Shown in pieces: positions 1 through 10,755 of a stretch of DNA of 64,000 bases (within the stretch, counting starts at the first letter, position 1; every line of letters begins with the position of its first letter). The notes under the pieces were generated by a model. That model saw nothing but the letters and a program-made list of their open reading frames with translations. It did not search any database and had not been told where the DNA came from. Position numbers and translations under genes: made by a program. Where the stretch lies: NCBI RefSeq assembly GCF_964656455.1, contig NC_135717.1, forward strand, positions 2,542,001 through 2,606,000, given 5' to 3'. The stretch comes from Halichoerus grypus. Its lineage: Eukaryota; Chordata; Mammalia; Carnivora; Phocidae.

Positions 1-140
1 CAGGGTCCTGGGATCCAGCCCATGTTGGGTTCCCTGCTCAGCGGGGAGCCTGCTTCTCCCTCTCCCGCTGCCTGCTACTCCCCCTGCTTGTGCGTGCTCT
101 TTCTCTCTGCCAAATAAATCTTAAAAAGAAAAAAAAAAAA
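1..140 (+). repeat. CAN-SINE, 5' end cut by window edge
   Basis: The copy starts inside the tRNA-related head (CAGGGTCCTGGGATCCAGCC) and runs through the CT-rich body to CAAATAAATCTTAAAAAG and poly(A). The promoter boxes lie outside the window. The GCTGCCTGCTACTCCCC body is an older variant than the TCCCACTCCCCCTGC copies elsewhere. Confidence 0.9.
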
Positions 141-815
141 GGAATCATATAATAGAGTAGGAGACCTTCTGTGTCTGGCTTATTCCACTTAATGGTGTTT
201 TCTAGGTTCGTCCATGTCCTGTGTATCAGCACTTAATGTGTTTTTGTTGTTTTTGTTTTTGTTTTTTTTAATGGGTAACCATTATATGAATATGCCACAC
301 TTTTTAGCCGTTCTTCCATTGATGGATATTTGCATTGTTTCTACCTCTTGGCTATTGCAAACACTAGCTGTGAAAATGTATGTAGTTGTATGAGTACTTG
401 TGTTCATTTATGGATTATGTGCCTAGGAGTGGAATTACTGGATCACATGATAATTCTATGTTAAATTTTTGAGTAATTGCCACACTTTTCTCCAGTGGCT
501 GATCCATTTTACTTTCCCAACAACAATGTATGAGAATTTTAATTTTTTTTGAAAAATTTTTGACTTGCATTTCCCTAATGAATAATGATGTTGAGCACCT
601 TTTCATATGATCATTGGGCATTTGTATATCTTTGGAGAAATGTCTCTTCTTTCTTTGTCCATCCCTAAATTGCACTGTCTTTTTGTTGAGTTGTAAAAAT
701 TCTTTATATATTTTGGATTCTAAGGCCTTTTCGGATACATGATTTGAATATTTTTTTTCCTTTCTGTTACTAGTTTCTTGCTTATTTTTCCCGTATTGTT
801 TTTGCAAAAATGTGA
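141..815 (-). repeat. Ancient L1 3' end (L1M type)
   Basis: Read on the plus strand, this follows the antisense pattern of mammalian-wide L1 3' ends: a 'TGGCTTATTCCACTTAATG' segment, then 'CCATTGATGGATATTTGCA', 'GTGGAATTACTGGATCA' and 'ATGATGTTGAGCACCTTTTC'. The reading frame is heavily broken. A T-rich insertion lies near 241-270. Confidence 0.75.
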
Positions 816-1175
816 GTATACAAACATATTCTCATTTCCTCTCAGTCATATATAAAAGATAGCATATTGTACAGTTTTCTGTAATTTGATTTTTTCCAAC
901 ATAATAACATAATTTGGAAGTCTCTCCATATCAATGCACAGGGATTCTCTTCTTCCCACCTTTCCTATGCTCTGTTTATGCAGTACCTCATTGTACAGCT
1001 ATACCAGGTTCATTCAACCAGTCTCCAGGTTACTTGGGTTTTTTTAGTCTTTTACTATTCAAGATAGTCCATATTGAATAATCTTACATTGTGGGTATTT
1101 TCACACTTGTGTTGGTTTATCTGTGTGATATATTTTTAGAAGTGAGTTTACTGCAGCAAATGCCCATAATCTTAA
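816..1175 (-). repeat. Ancient L1 3' end, second fragment
   Basis: The plus strand shows TCATTGTACAGCTATACC, TTCATTCAACCAGTCTCC and TTTTTAGAAGTGAGTTTACTG. These are decayed versions of the antisense L1M pattern (terminal target-like segment, then 'taggataaattcctagaagtgg'). The segment order restarts relative to the preceding fragment, so this is a separate insertion. Confidence 0.5.
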
Positions 1176-1640
1176 ATATGGTCTCTTTCACAGCAGAAAC
1201 TCACTTATTCTTACCTGGACTTCTTTTGTGCTACCATTACATTTTAACATTCCTTTATTTCTGTAAGAACTGCTGTATAGTGTCAGAGTTGTGTTTCACC
1301 AAGAACAGTGGCTGCCCCAGATATGGGTACTCATGAGTGTTTTACAGGAGATGATTTTTATACTTCATATAAATGGATCTGTTATTTTCAGGTGAAAATC
1401 TAAACATTTAAGTGGATATCCACTTTGGATTTTGATTGTTGGTCATAGAAAACATTGAGAAGCACCTGCGCCAAACTGAGGAAAAGTCTCTCTTCCTTGC
1501 CATAACCCACTCTCTCAGCTACACTCAACTTTTTGATTATCCTTTTCTTTTACAAATGAGAGTAGTTGCAAAGACTGACTCCAAATACATGTAAAAGTCC
1601 ACCATTGTTACTGGTTATAATTTCCCTTTATTCTCTTACC
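1176..1640. other. Unassigned AT-rich sequence
   Basis: I see no repeat, exon or RNA signature here. Open frames are short and lack support. Confidence 0.5.
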
Positions 1641-1935
1641 TTTGTGTTTACATTCCTTTCCCTCTTTGAAGGGTCAACTCTGATGCATTTTCCTTCATGA
1701 AATCTTCCCTAATTCATCCAAACTAGAATAGTGCCCCATCTCCCATACCATTTATTTGCAGCTTCACTATAGTACTCAGAAGTTTCACCTAGTGTTATCA
1801 TTACATATACGTAAACTCTTCTATTGTACTGTACAGACTCCTTGAAACCAGGGAGTGTTTTTCTCAGAGGCTTGAACTTATTTCATGCTCAATTAGTTAG
1901 AGCTGAGTGTCTTGTATAAATTAATGTGTAAGTCT
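1641..1935 (+). repeat. L2 3'-end remnant
   Basis: The segment runs CTTCCCTAATTCATCC, CATACCATTTATTTGCAG, then GACTCCTTGAAACCAGGGAGTGTTTTTCTC. This reproduces the L2 order of '...ccttccctaa...', '...ctccttgagggcagggactgt...'. It is diverged and has no poly(A), as expected for L2. Confidence 0.55.
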
Positions 1936-2029
1936 TTATGCTGTTTCTTCCTCTTCCTTGTCACCCTCTAAGTGTAGATGTTCTTCAGGGTTTTCTCTCT
2001 GGCCTTTTCTTCCTTGTGATTTCATCTAC

Positions 2030-2235
2030 TCTCTGTCAACAATCATTCCTAAACAGATGACTTCATCTGTATCTCCTCACTCCAGTCCCTGATCTGAGCT
2101 TGGGCTGTGATTCATCCTACTAGAACCCCAAATACAGTGTCCCTCAAGCCAGAATTGTCATTGCATCTTTTAGTGCTCTATCTGGCCTGTAGTAAGCGTT
2201 TGTACTCGTGGAATAAATGTATATATGAAAACATT
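2030..2235 (+). repeat. L2-like 3' end
   Basis: It ends CTGTAGTAAGCGTTTGTACT then GTGGAATAAATGTATATATGAA, a decayed form of the L2 terminus (tagtaggtgctcaataaatgtttgttgaatga). The upstream part is too diverged to delimit. Confidence 0.45.
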
Positions 2236-2530
2236 TTTCTTTTCCTGACTACTGAAAAATGTTACTAAGACCCTGCTTTGCCTACCTGTCTCATCACTTG
2301 CTGGTCTCCATTGTTTCTGTAAGGAAATATTGCACATATATCCCCTGTTTTTCTACTGTCTCCACCTGAGTGTGCCCGCCCCCCCCCCCCCACCTTACTG
2401 TGTGAGCTACTACAAAGACTAACAGCTTTTTTGTGATGGATAACTGAGGTCTACCCTTTTAGTCTTAGGAATCTTAGCTCTCCAAAGCTGACCAAGTTGA
2501 GCCTAGCATTAAAAGCTCTCCAGCCTCTGG
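2236..2530. other. Unassigned segment with a 13-C run
   Basis: It contains an uninterrupted C run at 2379-2391. Nothing else is recognisable. Confidence 0.5.
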
Positions 2531-3365
2531 ATGTCTCTGAACACCTTTCCAGCCTGTTTCCTATTCTGCAACCTGGTCTGGTTTCAGCCAGTATTTTCCC
2601 TCTCTTGGTGTCTCCATCATCTACTGAGTCACTTGAGCTGGAAACCTGAGACTTCTCTTGAGTCTGCCTCTTCCTTCCTTGACTCTTTCCCCCTCTCCTG
2701 CACAGCCAGTTAGTCAGATTTGCAATCCTATGGATTTTACTCCTTTAAATATTTTTCAAATCTGTCCTCATTCTAACTGAACTTTCTGCCCATATTTTTG
2801 GTCAAATCCATCCTCTATACAGCTTCCAAAACCTAAATCTCATCATGAATCTCTGTTCATAATGGCTCCTACTGCAGCATTCAAGAATCTTCTCATAATC
2901 TGAGCCTCGTTTTCCTCTACAGTGCAGTCTTTCTTGGGTTTCACTTGGCACTCTTGAAATACTGAACTGCTGGTACTCCTTTGTTGCTCCCTTCTCCAGA
3001 ACACACTATCCTGTTTCTGCCTCCTTACCTTTGTTTTGCAGGTTCCTTTAGCCCAGAATATTGCTGTCTAGCCTCTCTTTCCTGCCCCACCTTGGCTAGG
3101 CAAACTTCAGGTCATTTGTTGAGTCTCAGCTCAGGCATCACTGCCTTCTTGTAGCCTTTTCTGATTTCTCTGTCCTCCGCACTCTTTCCATAGTACCCTG
3201 TGCATCTCCCTATCTTTGTACCTTCCTCATTGTAGTTGATTATAACAGTCTCTTAAGCTAGTCTGAGAACCTCAAAGATTATTTTATACGTTGATATAAT
3301 CCTTGCATCTGGCACAGTGCCTAATACATAATAGGAACCCAATAAATGCTTGTGGAATGAATGCA
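2531..3365 (+). repeat. Long L2 3' fragment
   Basis: This is one of the best preserved ancient elements in the window. The order is GACTTCTCTTGAGTCTGCCTC, a 'tccatcctctatacagcttcc' segment, CAGCTCAGGCATCACTGCCTTC with 'ttctgatttctctg', then GGCACAGTGCCTAATACATA and CCCAATAAATGCTTGTGGAA. This is the canonical L2 3' end including its ORF2 C-terminal part. The open frame at 2531-2713 is a by-product. Confidence 0.8.
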
Positions 3366-3554
3366 TTGTGTAATTATTCTTCGTTTATCACCATTTATGC
3401 CTCTGCTTATTGAATTTCCAGAGCTTGCTATAAAAGATAGGAAGAAAATATATGGTAAATGTGGGCCAGCATTTGGATGGATCATAATATATCCAGAGCC
3501 TCTTTTAGAGAAAAATCCACTTCCAAACTCATTCAGACTGTTGATCAAGTTCAC

Positions 3555-3905
3555 TTTATTGTGGTTGCAGGACTGATGTCCCATTTCCTTGTTGGCTGTC
3601 ACCTGGGGCTACTCTGCTTCTAGAGGCCACTTGCCTTCCTTCTCATGTAGCCCCTCTACAAGCCAGCAATAGCACATCAGGTTATTTTTATACTTTGAAA
3701 ATCTCTGGCTACTTCTTCTTTCAGTCAGAGAAACTAATTGCTTGTAAGGGCTCATGTGTCCAGATCAGGCACAACAGGATAATAACCCTATCTGAAGGTC
3801 ATATGTGCTATAAGATATAACATGACCACAGGAGTAATGTCCTCATATCCACATGTTCTAGAGATTGGGGTGGGACAATTAAAATTCTACCTACTGCTGG
3901 ACTCA
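3555..3905. repeat. Ancient dispersed repeat, family not named
   Basis: The order GCAGGACTGATGTCCC, GCTTCTAGAGGCCACTTGCC, AAGCCAGCAATAGCACATCA, AAAGATAACATGACC-like text and TTCTAGAGATTGGGGTGGGACA matches a pattern I know as widely dispersed in eutherian genomes. I cannot assign the family from sequence alone. Confidence 0.4.
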
Positions 3906-4200
3906 TAGTTGAGTGATGTTTTGACAGGTTGGGTAAAGGTTCTGCTTTAGCCGGTAAAGTGTCTCTTTCCTTGCCTTTAAGTTCAGGGTTTATGCAACCT
4001 GTTTCCATTTCTTCAAGTCCGTTGGTCTCCTATTCCTGCATATGTGACAAGGATTTTAATCATGTTATGTATCTCATAATGCAGAAATAAGTTTGAGAGA
4101 AAGGAGTTTAAGTGGACTGTTAGTCCTCGTAATGAAATCTGGTATGTATTATTCTAGGGAAACATTCATTTGAAATCACTGAGTAGATTATTTTGATTGT
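3906..4200. other. Unassigned sequence
   Basis: No feature is recognised between the dispersed repeat and the following L1 end. Confidence 0.5.
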
Positions 4201-4480
4201 AAGTAGAATTATTTTTTTAAAGTAAACTTTTTATCGAAATAGACATACAGAAAGTACAGAAATATATTATTTGATAAATTTTCACAAATGGAACATAACA
4301 CATGTAATTAATATCAAAATCAAACTCTTAGAATGATAACCAGTACCCCAGAAGCCTACCTATCCTATGACTCCTTTGAAAGCAGAGTTTTGTTTGCCCA
4401 TTAATTTGATAAACTTTTAGCCTATTAAATCCCTTTAAAAATTTGCTTTTATTTTAATTTAAGATGCAGGTATAAAAAGA
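4201..4480 (-). repeat. Ancient L1 3' terminus
   Basis: AAACTTTTTATCGAAATAGACATACAGAAAGTACAG, read in two parts, followed by TTTGATAAATTTTCACAAA, is the antisense start of an L1M 3' UTR ('attgagatataattcacata...aaattttcacaaa'). It decays into AT-rich sequence after about 4400. Confidence 0.5.
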
Positions 4481-4936
4481 TAATCCTTAAAATTTTTGGA
4501 GCATGTGATAAGAGTAGTTAGGAGAGAGCTCTTAGAATTTGCTGCAGAGGATGAGATGTAGTGATCAAAGGTGTTGTGGGGCTAGATTCTTTATCTTCTC
4601 AGTAATAGGAAATAAACTCCCAATTTTCTGACCTTTAGTTAGAAAAATGGTTTTTGTTCTCAAAGCAGTAGTAAGCTCTTTTGTTGTTAAACAGAAACTA
4701 GAAAACTCTTCTTTAGGGAAGTCCTCCTCATGGGGTCAATTTGAGGTGGTTGTTGGTTTTTATATTTTAAGACCAGAATTTCTAGTTGTTCTCTTGTTTA
4801 ATTTTATTAAACTTGTGTCCAGAAAAAAGTAAAGGACAAGATTTCAGAGTTGATACGTTTGAAAGTTCTTATGATCAAACATTAGAAAGGAAATTCTTTT
4901 TCCCGGCTTATTAACAGAGGGCAAGCTTTCCATGTT
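4481..4936. other. Unassigned AT-rich sequence
   Basis: No repeat or coding signature is recognised. The small ORF at 4647-4832 is in AT-rich DNA with no similarity I can name. Confidence 0.5.
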
Positions 4937-5366
4937 GAACTTTACTTTTTTTAAAAAAAAATTTATTGGGGCACCTGGGTGGCTCAGTTGTTGGGCGTCT
5001 GCCTTCAGCTCGGGTCATGATCCTAGGGTCCTGGGATCGAGCCCCGCATCAGGCTCCCTGCTCTGCGGGAGGCCTGCTTCTCCCTCTTCCACTCCCCCTG
5101 CTTGTGTTCCCTCTCTAGCTGTGTCTCTCTCTGTCAAATAAATAAATAAAATCTTTTAAAAATTTTATTTATTTACTTTAGAGAAAGCTTGCGCACGTGA
5201 GTGCGAGCAGGGAGAGTGGTGGGGAAGGGAGTTAATCTCAAGCAGATTCTGCACTGAGCCCGATGTGGGTCTAATTTCACGATCCTGAGATCATGATCTG
5301 AGCTGAAACCAAGAGTTGGACACTTAACTGACTGAGCCACCCAGGCACCCTCGAACTTTACTTTTT
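4937..5366 (-). repeat. Older CAN-SINE split by a younger SINE
   Basis: Outer element, minus strand. The flanks carry a 14-bp target duplication GAACTTTACTTTTT (4937-4950 and 5353-5366). Its body at 5161-5352 contains AATCTCAAGCAGATTCTGCA and GAGCTGAAACCAAGAGTTGGA, the older CAN-SINE form. Its poly(A) end lies at 4951-4967, left of the inserted SINE. A-box and B-box-like segments are degenerate. Confidence 0.85.
4968..5160 (+). repeat. CAN-SINE nested in older SINE
   Basis: Head GGGGCACCTGGGTGGCTCAG, body TCCACTCCCCCTGCTTGTGT, tail CAAATAAATAAATAAAATC. It was inserted into the A-rich tail of the minus-strand SINE, a common L1-endonuclease target. The two elements now form a head-out inverted pair with almost no spacer. 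Confidence 0.95.
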
Positions 5367-5580
5367 AACAGAGAACAAGCTTTAGGAAACTATTTCAGCC
5401 CCCTATATAATGTGGTAGACTCTGCTGGAATACCTGTTTATGTGTCTCTGGAACTGTGTTTATCACCACCATTGCCAAAGTCTAGACTGTCTGAGAAGGA
5501 TGGCTTCTTAAATTTTTCTACCTAGTTACTTTTTGGGAGGTGATGCTTGAGTTTCACAGGCCCATCTTAAAACAGATTCT

Positions 5581-5784
5581 GGGGCACCTCGGTGGCTGAG
5601 TTGGTTAAGCATCTGCCTTTGACTCAGGTCATGATCCCAGGGTCCTGGGGTCAAGCTCCACATCAGGCTCCCTGCTCCGCGGGGAGTTTGCCTTTCCCTC
5701 TTCTGCCCCTACCCCCAGCTCGTGCTCTGTCGTTCATTCTTTCTCTCTCTCTCTCTCTCTTTCTCAAATAAAATCTTAAAAATA
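5581..5784 (+). repeat. CAN-SINE with (CT)n expansion
   Basis: The copy has a diverged head (GGGGCACCTCGGTGGCTGAG). Its body ends in a pure TC-repeat at about 5743-5764 followed by CTCAAATAAAATCTTAAAAA. ACAGATTCT flanks both sides (5572-5580 and about 5790-5798), a probable short target duplication. Confidence 0.9.
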
Positions 5785-5900
5785 ACCCCACAGATTCTGA
5801 CATAGTGCTCTAATGGATGAGTTGGAGATCTTCAAGCAATAGATCATATCCTAAACATTGATATGCAAGGATTCATGATCTGAGCATCAGTGGCCTATTC

Positions 5901-6080
5901 TTTTTTTTTTTTTAAAGATTTTAGTTATTTATTTGACAGAACACAAGCAGGGGGAGTGGGAGAGGGAGAAGCAGGCTTCCTGCGGAGCAGGGAGCTCGAT
6001 GAGGGGCTCGATCCCTGGACCCTGGGACCATGACCTGAGCCGAAGGCAGACGCTTAATGACTGAGCCGCCCAGGTGCCCC
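5901..6080 (-). repeat. CAN-SINE
   Basis: Poly(T) at 5901 leads into AAAGATTTTAGTTATTTATT. The element ends CTGAGCCGCCCAGGTGCCCC. The flanks AGTGGCCTATTC and AGTAGCCTATTC are a target duplication with one mismatch. It lies 116 bp from the plus-strand SINE at 5581, in inverted orientation. Confidence 0.95.
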
Positions 6081-6130
6081 ACAGTAGCCTATTCTAAGTA
6101 TTATAGTAATCCCAATCTTTTGTATATAAT

Positions 6131-6323
6131 TTTTTTTTTTTAAGATTTTATTTATTTGTCAGAGACAGAGAGACAGAGAGGGAACACAAGCAGGGGCAGT
6201 GGGAGAGGGAGAAGCAGGCTTCCCGCCGAGCAAGGAGCCCGATGTGGGGCTCCATCCCAGGACCCTGGGACCGTGACCTGAGCTGAAGGCAGATGCTTAA
6301 CGACTGAGCCACCCAGGCGCCCC
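6131..6323 (-). repeat. CAN-SINE
   Basis: A 10-bp target duplication TGTATATAAT (6121-6130 and 6324-6333) brackets a copy ending GAGCCACCCAGGCGCCCC. The GGAACACAAGCAGGGGCAGTGGGAGAG body identifies the younger subfamily. Confidence 0.96.
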
Positions 6324-6333
6324 TGTATATAAT

Positions 6334-7004
6334 GTTCTAATTTTTATATGTAGCATCTTAACCTATTACTCTGTATTTCTCTAACCTCATGGATTATTGC
6401 ATATATTTGTACATGACATAAGTAATTTTACTTTTTATTTTCATTGATATTTAAATAATTTTAAAAAGAGAAAAATACAGATATGTTTTAAAATGAGAAT
6501 TTAGGCATTGTGCTTAAAAATTCTTTTTATTGTAGTAGGCATGTGAAGAAGCTTTTTAAATGTAATTTTGGTTCCCAGGAACCAAAGTGATTTTAATTAT
6601 AGGCGATAGAATATAAAAGTAACTCCATCATAGAAACTGTCCTAAGGGATTAAAGTGCATATCTACAAAATAGCTTCTTGTGAAAAATTATTAACATTGC
6701 TAAGTAATGTAGTTTTATATATCTGCAAAAGAGGACTAGAACAATTGGTGAATGTCGTATAAGTAATCCTCAGACCCCTTTATTTTCTCTATGAACTTCT
6801 GCTCAACTAATTTTTCATGAACAGGAAAATCTTAAGGGTTGTTAAAATCAAAGCCATTAGGCTTTACGAAACCATGACTTAGGTGCATGGAGCAAATCTC
6901 CATTTGGGTGACCTAGGAAAGACCATGTTTCTTGGCTGTGCCCATACACACACACATGGGGTTGGAAAGAGCCAACCAGAGAAAAAGGCAGAATTCTACT
7001 TGGG
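6334..7004. other. Unassigned AT-rich sequence
   Basis: There is a possible promoter-less AT-rich spacer with an ACACACACACA tract at about 6945-6955. No gene or repeat is assigned. Confidence 0.5.
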
Positions 7005-7028
7005 AGTGTGTGTGTGTGTGTGTGTGTG
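7005..7028. repeat. (GT)n microsatellite
   Basis: This is an uninterrupted GT dinucleotide run of about 12 units on the plus strand. An (AC) tract sits about 55 bp upstream, so the two could pair. Confidence 0.95.
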
Positions 7029-7039
7029 AACATCTCAAC

Positions 7040-7711
7040 TTTAATAACATGATTTGTGTTTTTCCCATCCTAATGTCTTTGGTTTTATAAAAATGGTACT
7101 TTTTCATGAAAAATTGTAGAATATAGAAAAGCATAAAGAAAGTACAAATTAAAAAATCTTCCTCCCCACATGTAACCATAGTTAAAATTTTGATGAACTA
7201 GTTTCCAGAAATCTCTGTGCCTATGTATATATGTGAACGGGTACATATCCATTGAAGTGGGATCAAATTGTATGCTGTTTTGTAATCTTTCACTCAACCG
7301 TCTGTCAGTTTTCAAATCTATAAATACAGATATGTACTATTTTCAATGGATATGTACTCTACTGTTAGTCATATTTTGCTTAACTCTTAGACATGGGAAT
7401 TTAGTTCTTCATTTTAAATCATGATATGAATATGAGTATACATGTTTTCCTATTTGTCAGATAGTCACCTCAGTTAGCATAAATACCTTGGAGTAGGATT
7501 GCCGGTCACAGGTAAATACCTTGGAGTAGGACTGCCGGTCACAGAGTACATTTGTTTCATATCACAGGTGGTGTTACTGTACCCTTTGCTAGGTCCTCAA
7601 GTCTGCATCTTCTCCCCAGCACTGCTGTCAGTTTTGTTTTTTTATTATTGCAAATCAGAAATATGCAAACTGATAGCCTTTCCTTCCACTTTATCTTTCC
7701 TTCATTCATTT
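7040..7711 (-). repeat. Degenerate L1 3' end with a 33-bp duplication
   Basis: GCATAAATACCTTGGAGTAGGATTGCCGGTCA, read in parts, is a decayed antisense L1M 'gataaattcctagaagtggaattgctgggtca'. Within it a 33-bp unit is duplicated head to tail (7481-7513 and 7514-7546) with a single T/C difference. Confidence 0.5.
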
Positions 7712-7899
7712 TTAAAAAAATTTTATTTATTCATTTGAGACACAGAGATAGAGCATGAGCAGGGGGAGAGGCAGAGGGAGAGGGAGAAGCAGGCTCCCTG
7801 CTGAGCCAGGAGCCTGATGCGGGGCTGTATCCCAGGACCCTGGGATCATGACCTGAGCCGAAGGCCGACACTTAACCATCTGAGCCACCCACGTGCCCC
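7712..7899 (-). repeat. CAN-SINE
   Basis: The flanks TCCTTCATTCATTTTT (ending 7713 on the left, starting 7900 on the right) are the target duplication. The body GAGCAGGGGGAGAGGCAGAGGGAG is an intermediate-age variant, and its head ends ATCTGAGCCACCCACGTGCCCC. Confidence 0.94.
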
Positions 7900-7915
7900 T
7901 CCTTCATTCATTTTT

Positions 7916-8175
7916 TATTGCTTTAATTTATCATGATAGATGTAAACATAAGCTATGGTAGATTATGCATCCATCACTCAGTTTCAGTAATTTCAACTCA
8001 GTTAATCTTGTTTCACCTACACCGTACCTATTTCTCTTCCTCCCATTTATTGTGAAGCAAATTCTAGACATTCTTATTTAATCTGTGTTAAATTATTTAA
8101 TATTCTCATTTTTATTTGTATCTCTTCACTTATTACTGAGAATGAGTATCCTTTTGTATACATATTGGGTCCAAA
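7916..8175 (-). repeat. Degenerate L1 3' UTR remnant
   Basis: CATCCATCACTCAGTTTCAG, AATCTTGTTTCACCTACACC and GTGAAGCAAATTCTAGACAT form a decayed antisense L1M pattern ('cccatcacccagcttcaac...tttgaagcaaatcccagacat'). Confidence 0.5.
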
Positions 8176-9760
8176 GTGGTTATACATTTTAATTCAATGT
8201 GTGAATGTAGTGAAATAGTTGATTTTCTTTCTCTGGTTTTATACCAATTACATTACTGTGATTTAGCATTTAGGTTTAATAATCTTAAAATGTACATGTA
8301 AAGATAAGATTCAGTTCCAGGAAAGTAACTAGAGGTTGTGCTGGTCGTACAACATCTGCAGCATTTTGTTCTGGGTGTGACATTTTGAGGACGTTTACAA
8401 GTGAGGATATCCAGAAGAGTGACTAGTGTGGTGAAATTACAGAATAGTGTCCTACAGGGAATAGTTGAAGGAGCTGGGTGGGGATCTTTAGTTTGGAGGA
8501 AACAAAACAAGGCAGAGAGTGGTGAAAGGTGACAACTATCTGAAGATGTGTCATGTGGAGGGGCTTCAGGGATAAGGAAGAAGCGCTAGTTAGGTAGCAA
8601 TAAATTATATCTCCTCTCTGGCTCCTCATACTTTTACTGATTTTGTTCATATACTGCTGATGAAAGCAAGTGATTTGTTATGTGGTGCAAATGATGCTTT
8701 TGGGTTTCTGGGAAACCCTGAGATGATCTTTGTCAGGTTTTGCTCCACACATCCATTCTCCAAACCAGGACTTAACTTTGATATTTAAATTGATTTTGCT
8801 GTATAAGAACATACTCTTCAGTTAAAAAAAATGTTTTTCTAGCTTAGAAAGCTGCTCAGTATAGGCCCACAATCCCATACCCATAGTTTCAAAATAAAAA
8901 AAAAGTTCTGAACTATTTTTCATAACTCATTTGGAGGCAAAACTTGACCTGAACAGATGTCTTTATTTATTCCACTTTGTGTGAATATTCATACAATTCT
9001 TTGCAGAAATAGTAATGTGTTTGATTACAGTGTGCTTTTCCATACCCGAGGGGATGTTATGTAATGTTGTATTATTACCCTTCTAAAATCCAAAGAAGTC
9101 TGAATTTTGAAACGCTTCTAGCCCAAAGGGTTTTTGTACCTATAATTGTTTTTTTAATATGTTGAGTGATATATTGTGTATTTTGATACCTGATGACTAT
9201 GCGTATGTAAAAAGAGGACAGTAGTTAACACTTGTTTGTCCTTTTGGAGGCTGTGAAATTAGGTTAATATGTAGAACATATTCAAATTAGGACTGCCCCA
9301 AAATAGCATGTTATTAGCATGGTATTATTCTAAACAGGTTTAACATTCTTCTGAAAATGGGAAGAACAATGTGGTAATACAGAGTTGAAATATTATAAAT
9401 GTTGAAGAGAGATGTCTTCTAGAGGCAAATGGCAAGATATTTTTAAATGTTTTCACTTCATCCAATCTGATTGGTGCATTATGGTGTTACATTGAATAAT
9501 TTGAAATGAAGTAATGTAAAACAGAAACAGGCCTGTTTTAAGTCTACATTTATGACCTTTTTGAATTTACTTTTGGGCATAGATATTGAAGTTCCTTGTA
9601 AACAATGATGATTTCATTTTAGATCATGTTGACATCCTAGTTCAAGGGATCTAAATTGCTGATGTTGTAAGCCGCGCCCCAAACTTTACATAGAGAGAAG
9701 GGCAGTATGGTTTAATAATGTATTTATAAAAAGAAAAACAATTTGGTTAAAAAACAGCAG
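8176..9760. other. SINE-free unassigned sequence
   Basis: About 1.6 kb has no recognisable element. The region between 8253 and 8650 is slightly GC-richer, with two overlapping minus-strand frames that I do not recognise and do not call as genes. Confidence 0.5.
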
Positions 9761-10440
9761 AAAAATGTATTATGTGAAAGTCTCCTTCCTTTATTCTACC
9801 CAAAGATAACTACTAATTTTTTTGTGTATTTTTCTAATAATTTTATTCATATCAGTAATATACATGTGTTTTTTTAAAAAATTATACAAATAGGAACATA
9901 TACTCTATTGTCTATTGCTTTTTCATGTATGTGTCTTAGAGGTCTTTCTGTAAGTGCACATATAGATCTACTTTCTTTTTGGTCACTGTGTAGTATTCCA
10001 CGTATGCCATAACTTTCATATCCAGTCCTTGATGGACTTATAGGCTGTTTCTCTTTTTGGTTATTAGAAATGATCATGCAGTAAACATCTTTGTATGTGT
10101 AGCTTGATATATTCTTTTTTTTTTTTTTTTAAAGATTTTATTTATTTATTTGACCAGAGGCACAGCGAGAGAGGGAACACAAGCAGGGGGAGTGGGAGAG
10201 GGAGAAGCAGGCTTCCCGCGGAGCAGGGAGCCCGATGTGGGGCTCGACCCCAGGACCCTGAGATCATGACCTGAGCCGAAGGCAGATGCTTAACGACTGA
10301 GCCACCCAGGCACCCTGTTTGATACATTCTTGTAAGAAAATCCTACAGGTAGATTTCTAGCATGGTAATGCTGGATTTATACAGCTAAATATATTGATAG
10401 TGTTGAATTACCCACACAAAAGGTCTTACCAGTGTTATCT
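9761..10440 (-). repeat. Ancient L1 3' end split by a SINE
   Basis: Antisense L1M features occur in order: GGTCTTTCTGTAAGTGCACATATAGATCTAC (in parts), GTGTAGTATTCCACGTATG, CAGTCCTTGATGGACTTATAGG, then after the SINE TACAGGTAGATTTCTAGCAT and CACACAAAAGGTCTTACCAG. Confidence 0.7.
10116..10316 (-). repeat. CAN-SINE in an L1 remnant
   Basis: The target duplication is GCTTGATATATTCT on the left and GTTTGATACATTCT on the right (two changes). The body has GGAACACAAGCAGGGGGAGT, and the head ends GAGCCACCCAGGCACCC. Confidence 0.95.
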
Positions 10441-10755
10441 TTTTACTGTGTTCATGAATGCTGTTTATTTCCTCTCTTGCTGCTGCAAGTAGGTATGTTT
10501 TAAAATATAATGAACGTTAAGTTTTTTCATTTAAAGTCCTATTTTGTTAATGACACATTTAAATCTGAAAAATAATTTCTGTGTATGAACCCATATTTTC
10601 ATTTTGTAGACAGTGGTTGTAGGCTCAGGTTCTCTGCTCACACACCTTTGGAAACCCCGTCATGAGGCACTCTCTTTATGATGTTGGGGAGAAACAGATT
10701 ATTTCCTTCTCATTTGATCTCCTTGGGAGAAAACAAGCCCCTTGTTTATGTACTT
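10441..10755. other. Unassigned sequence
   Basis: No feature is recognised between two L1 remnants. It may be further decayed L1. Confidence 0.5.
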
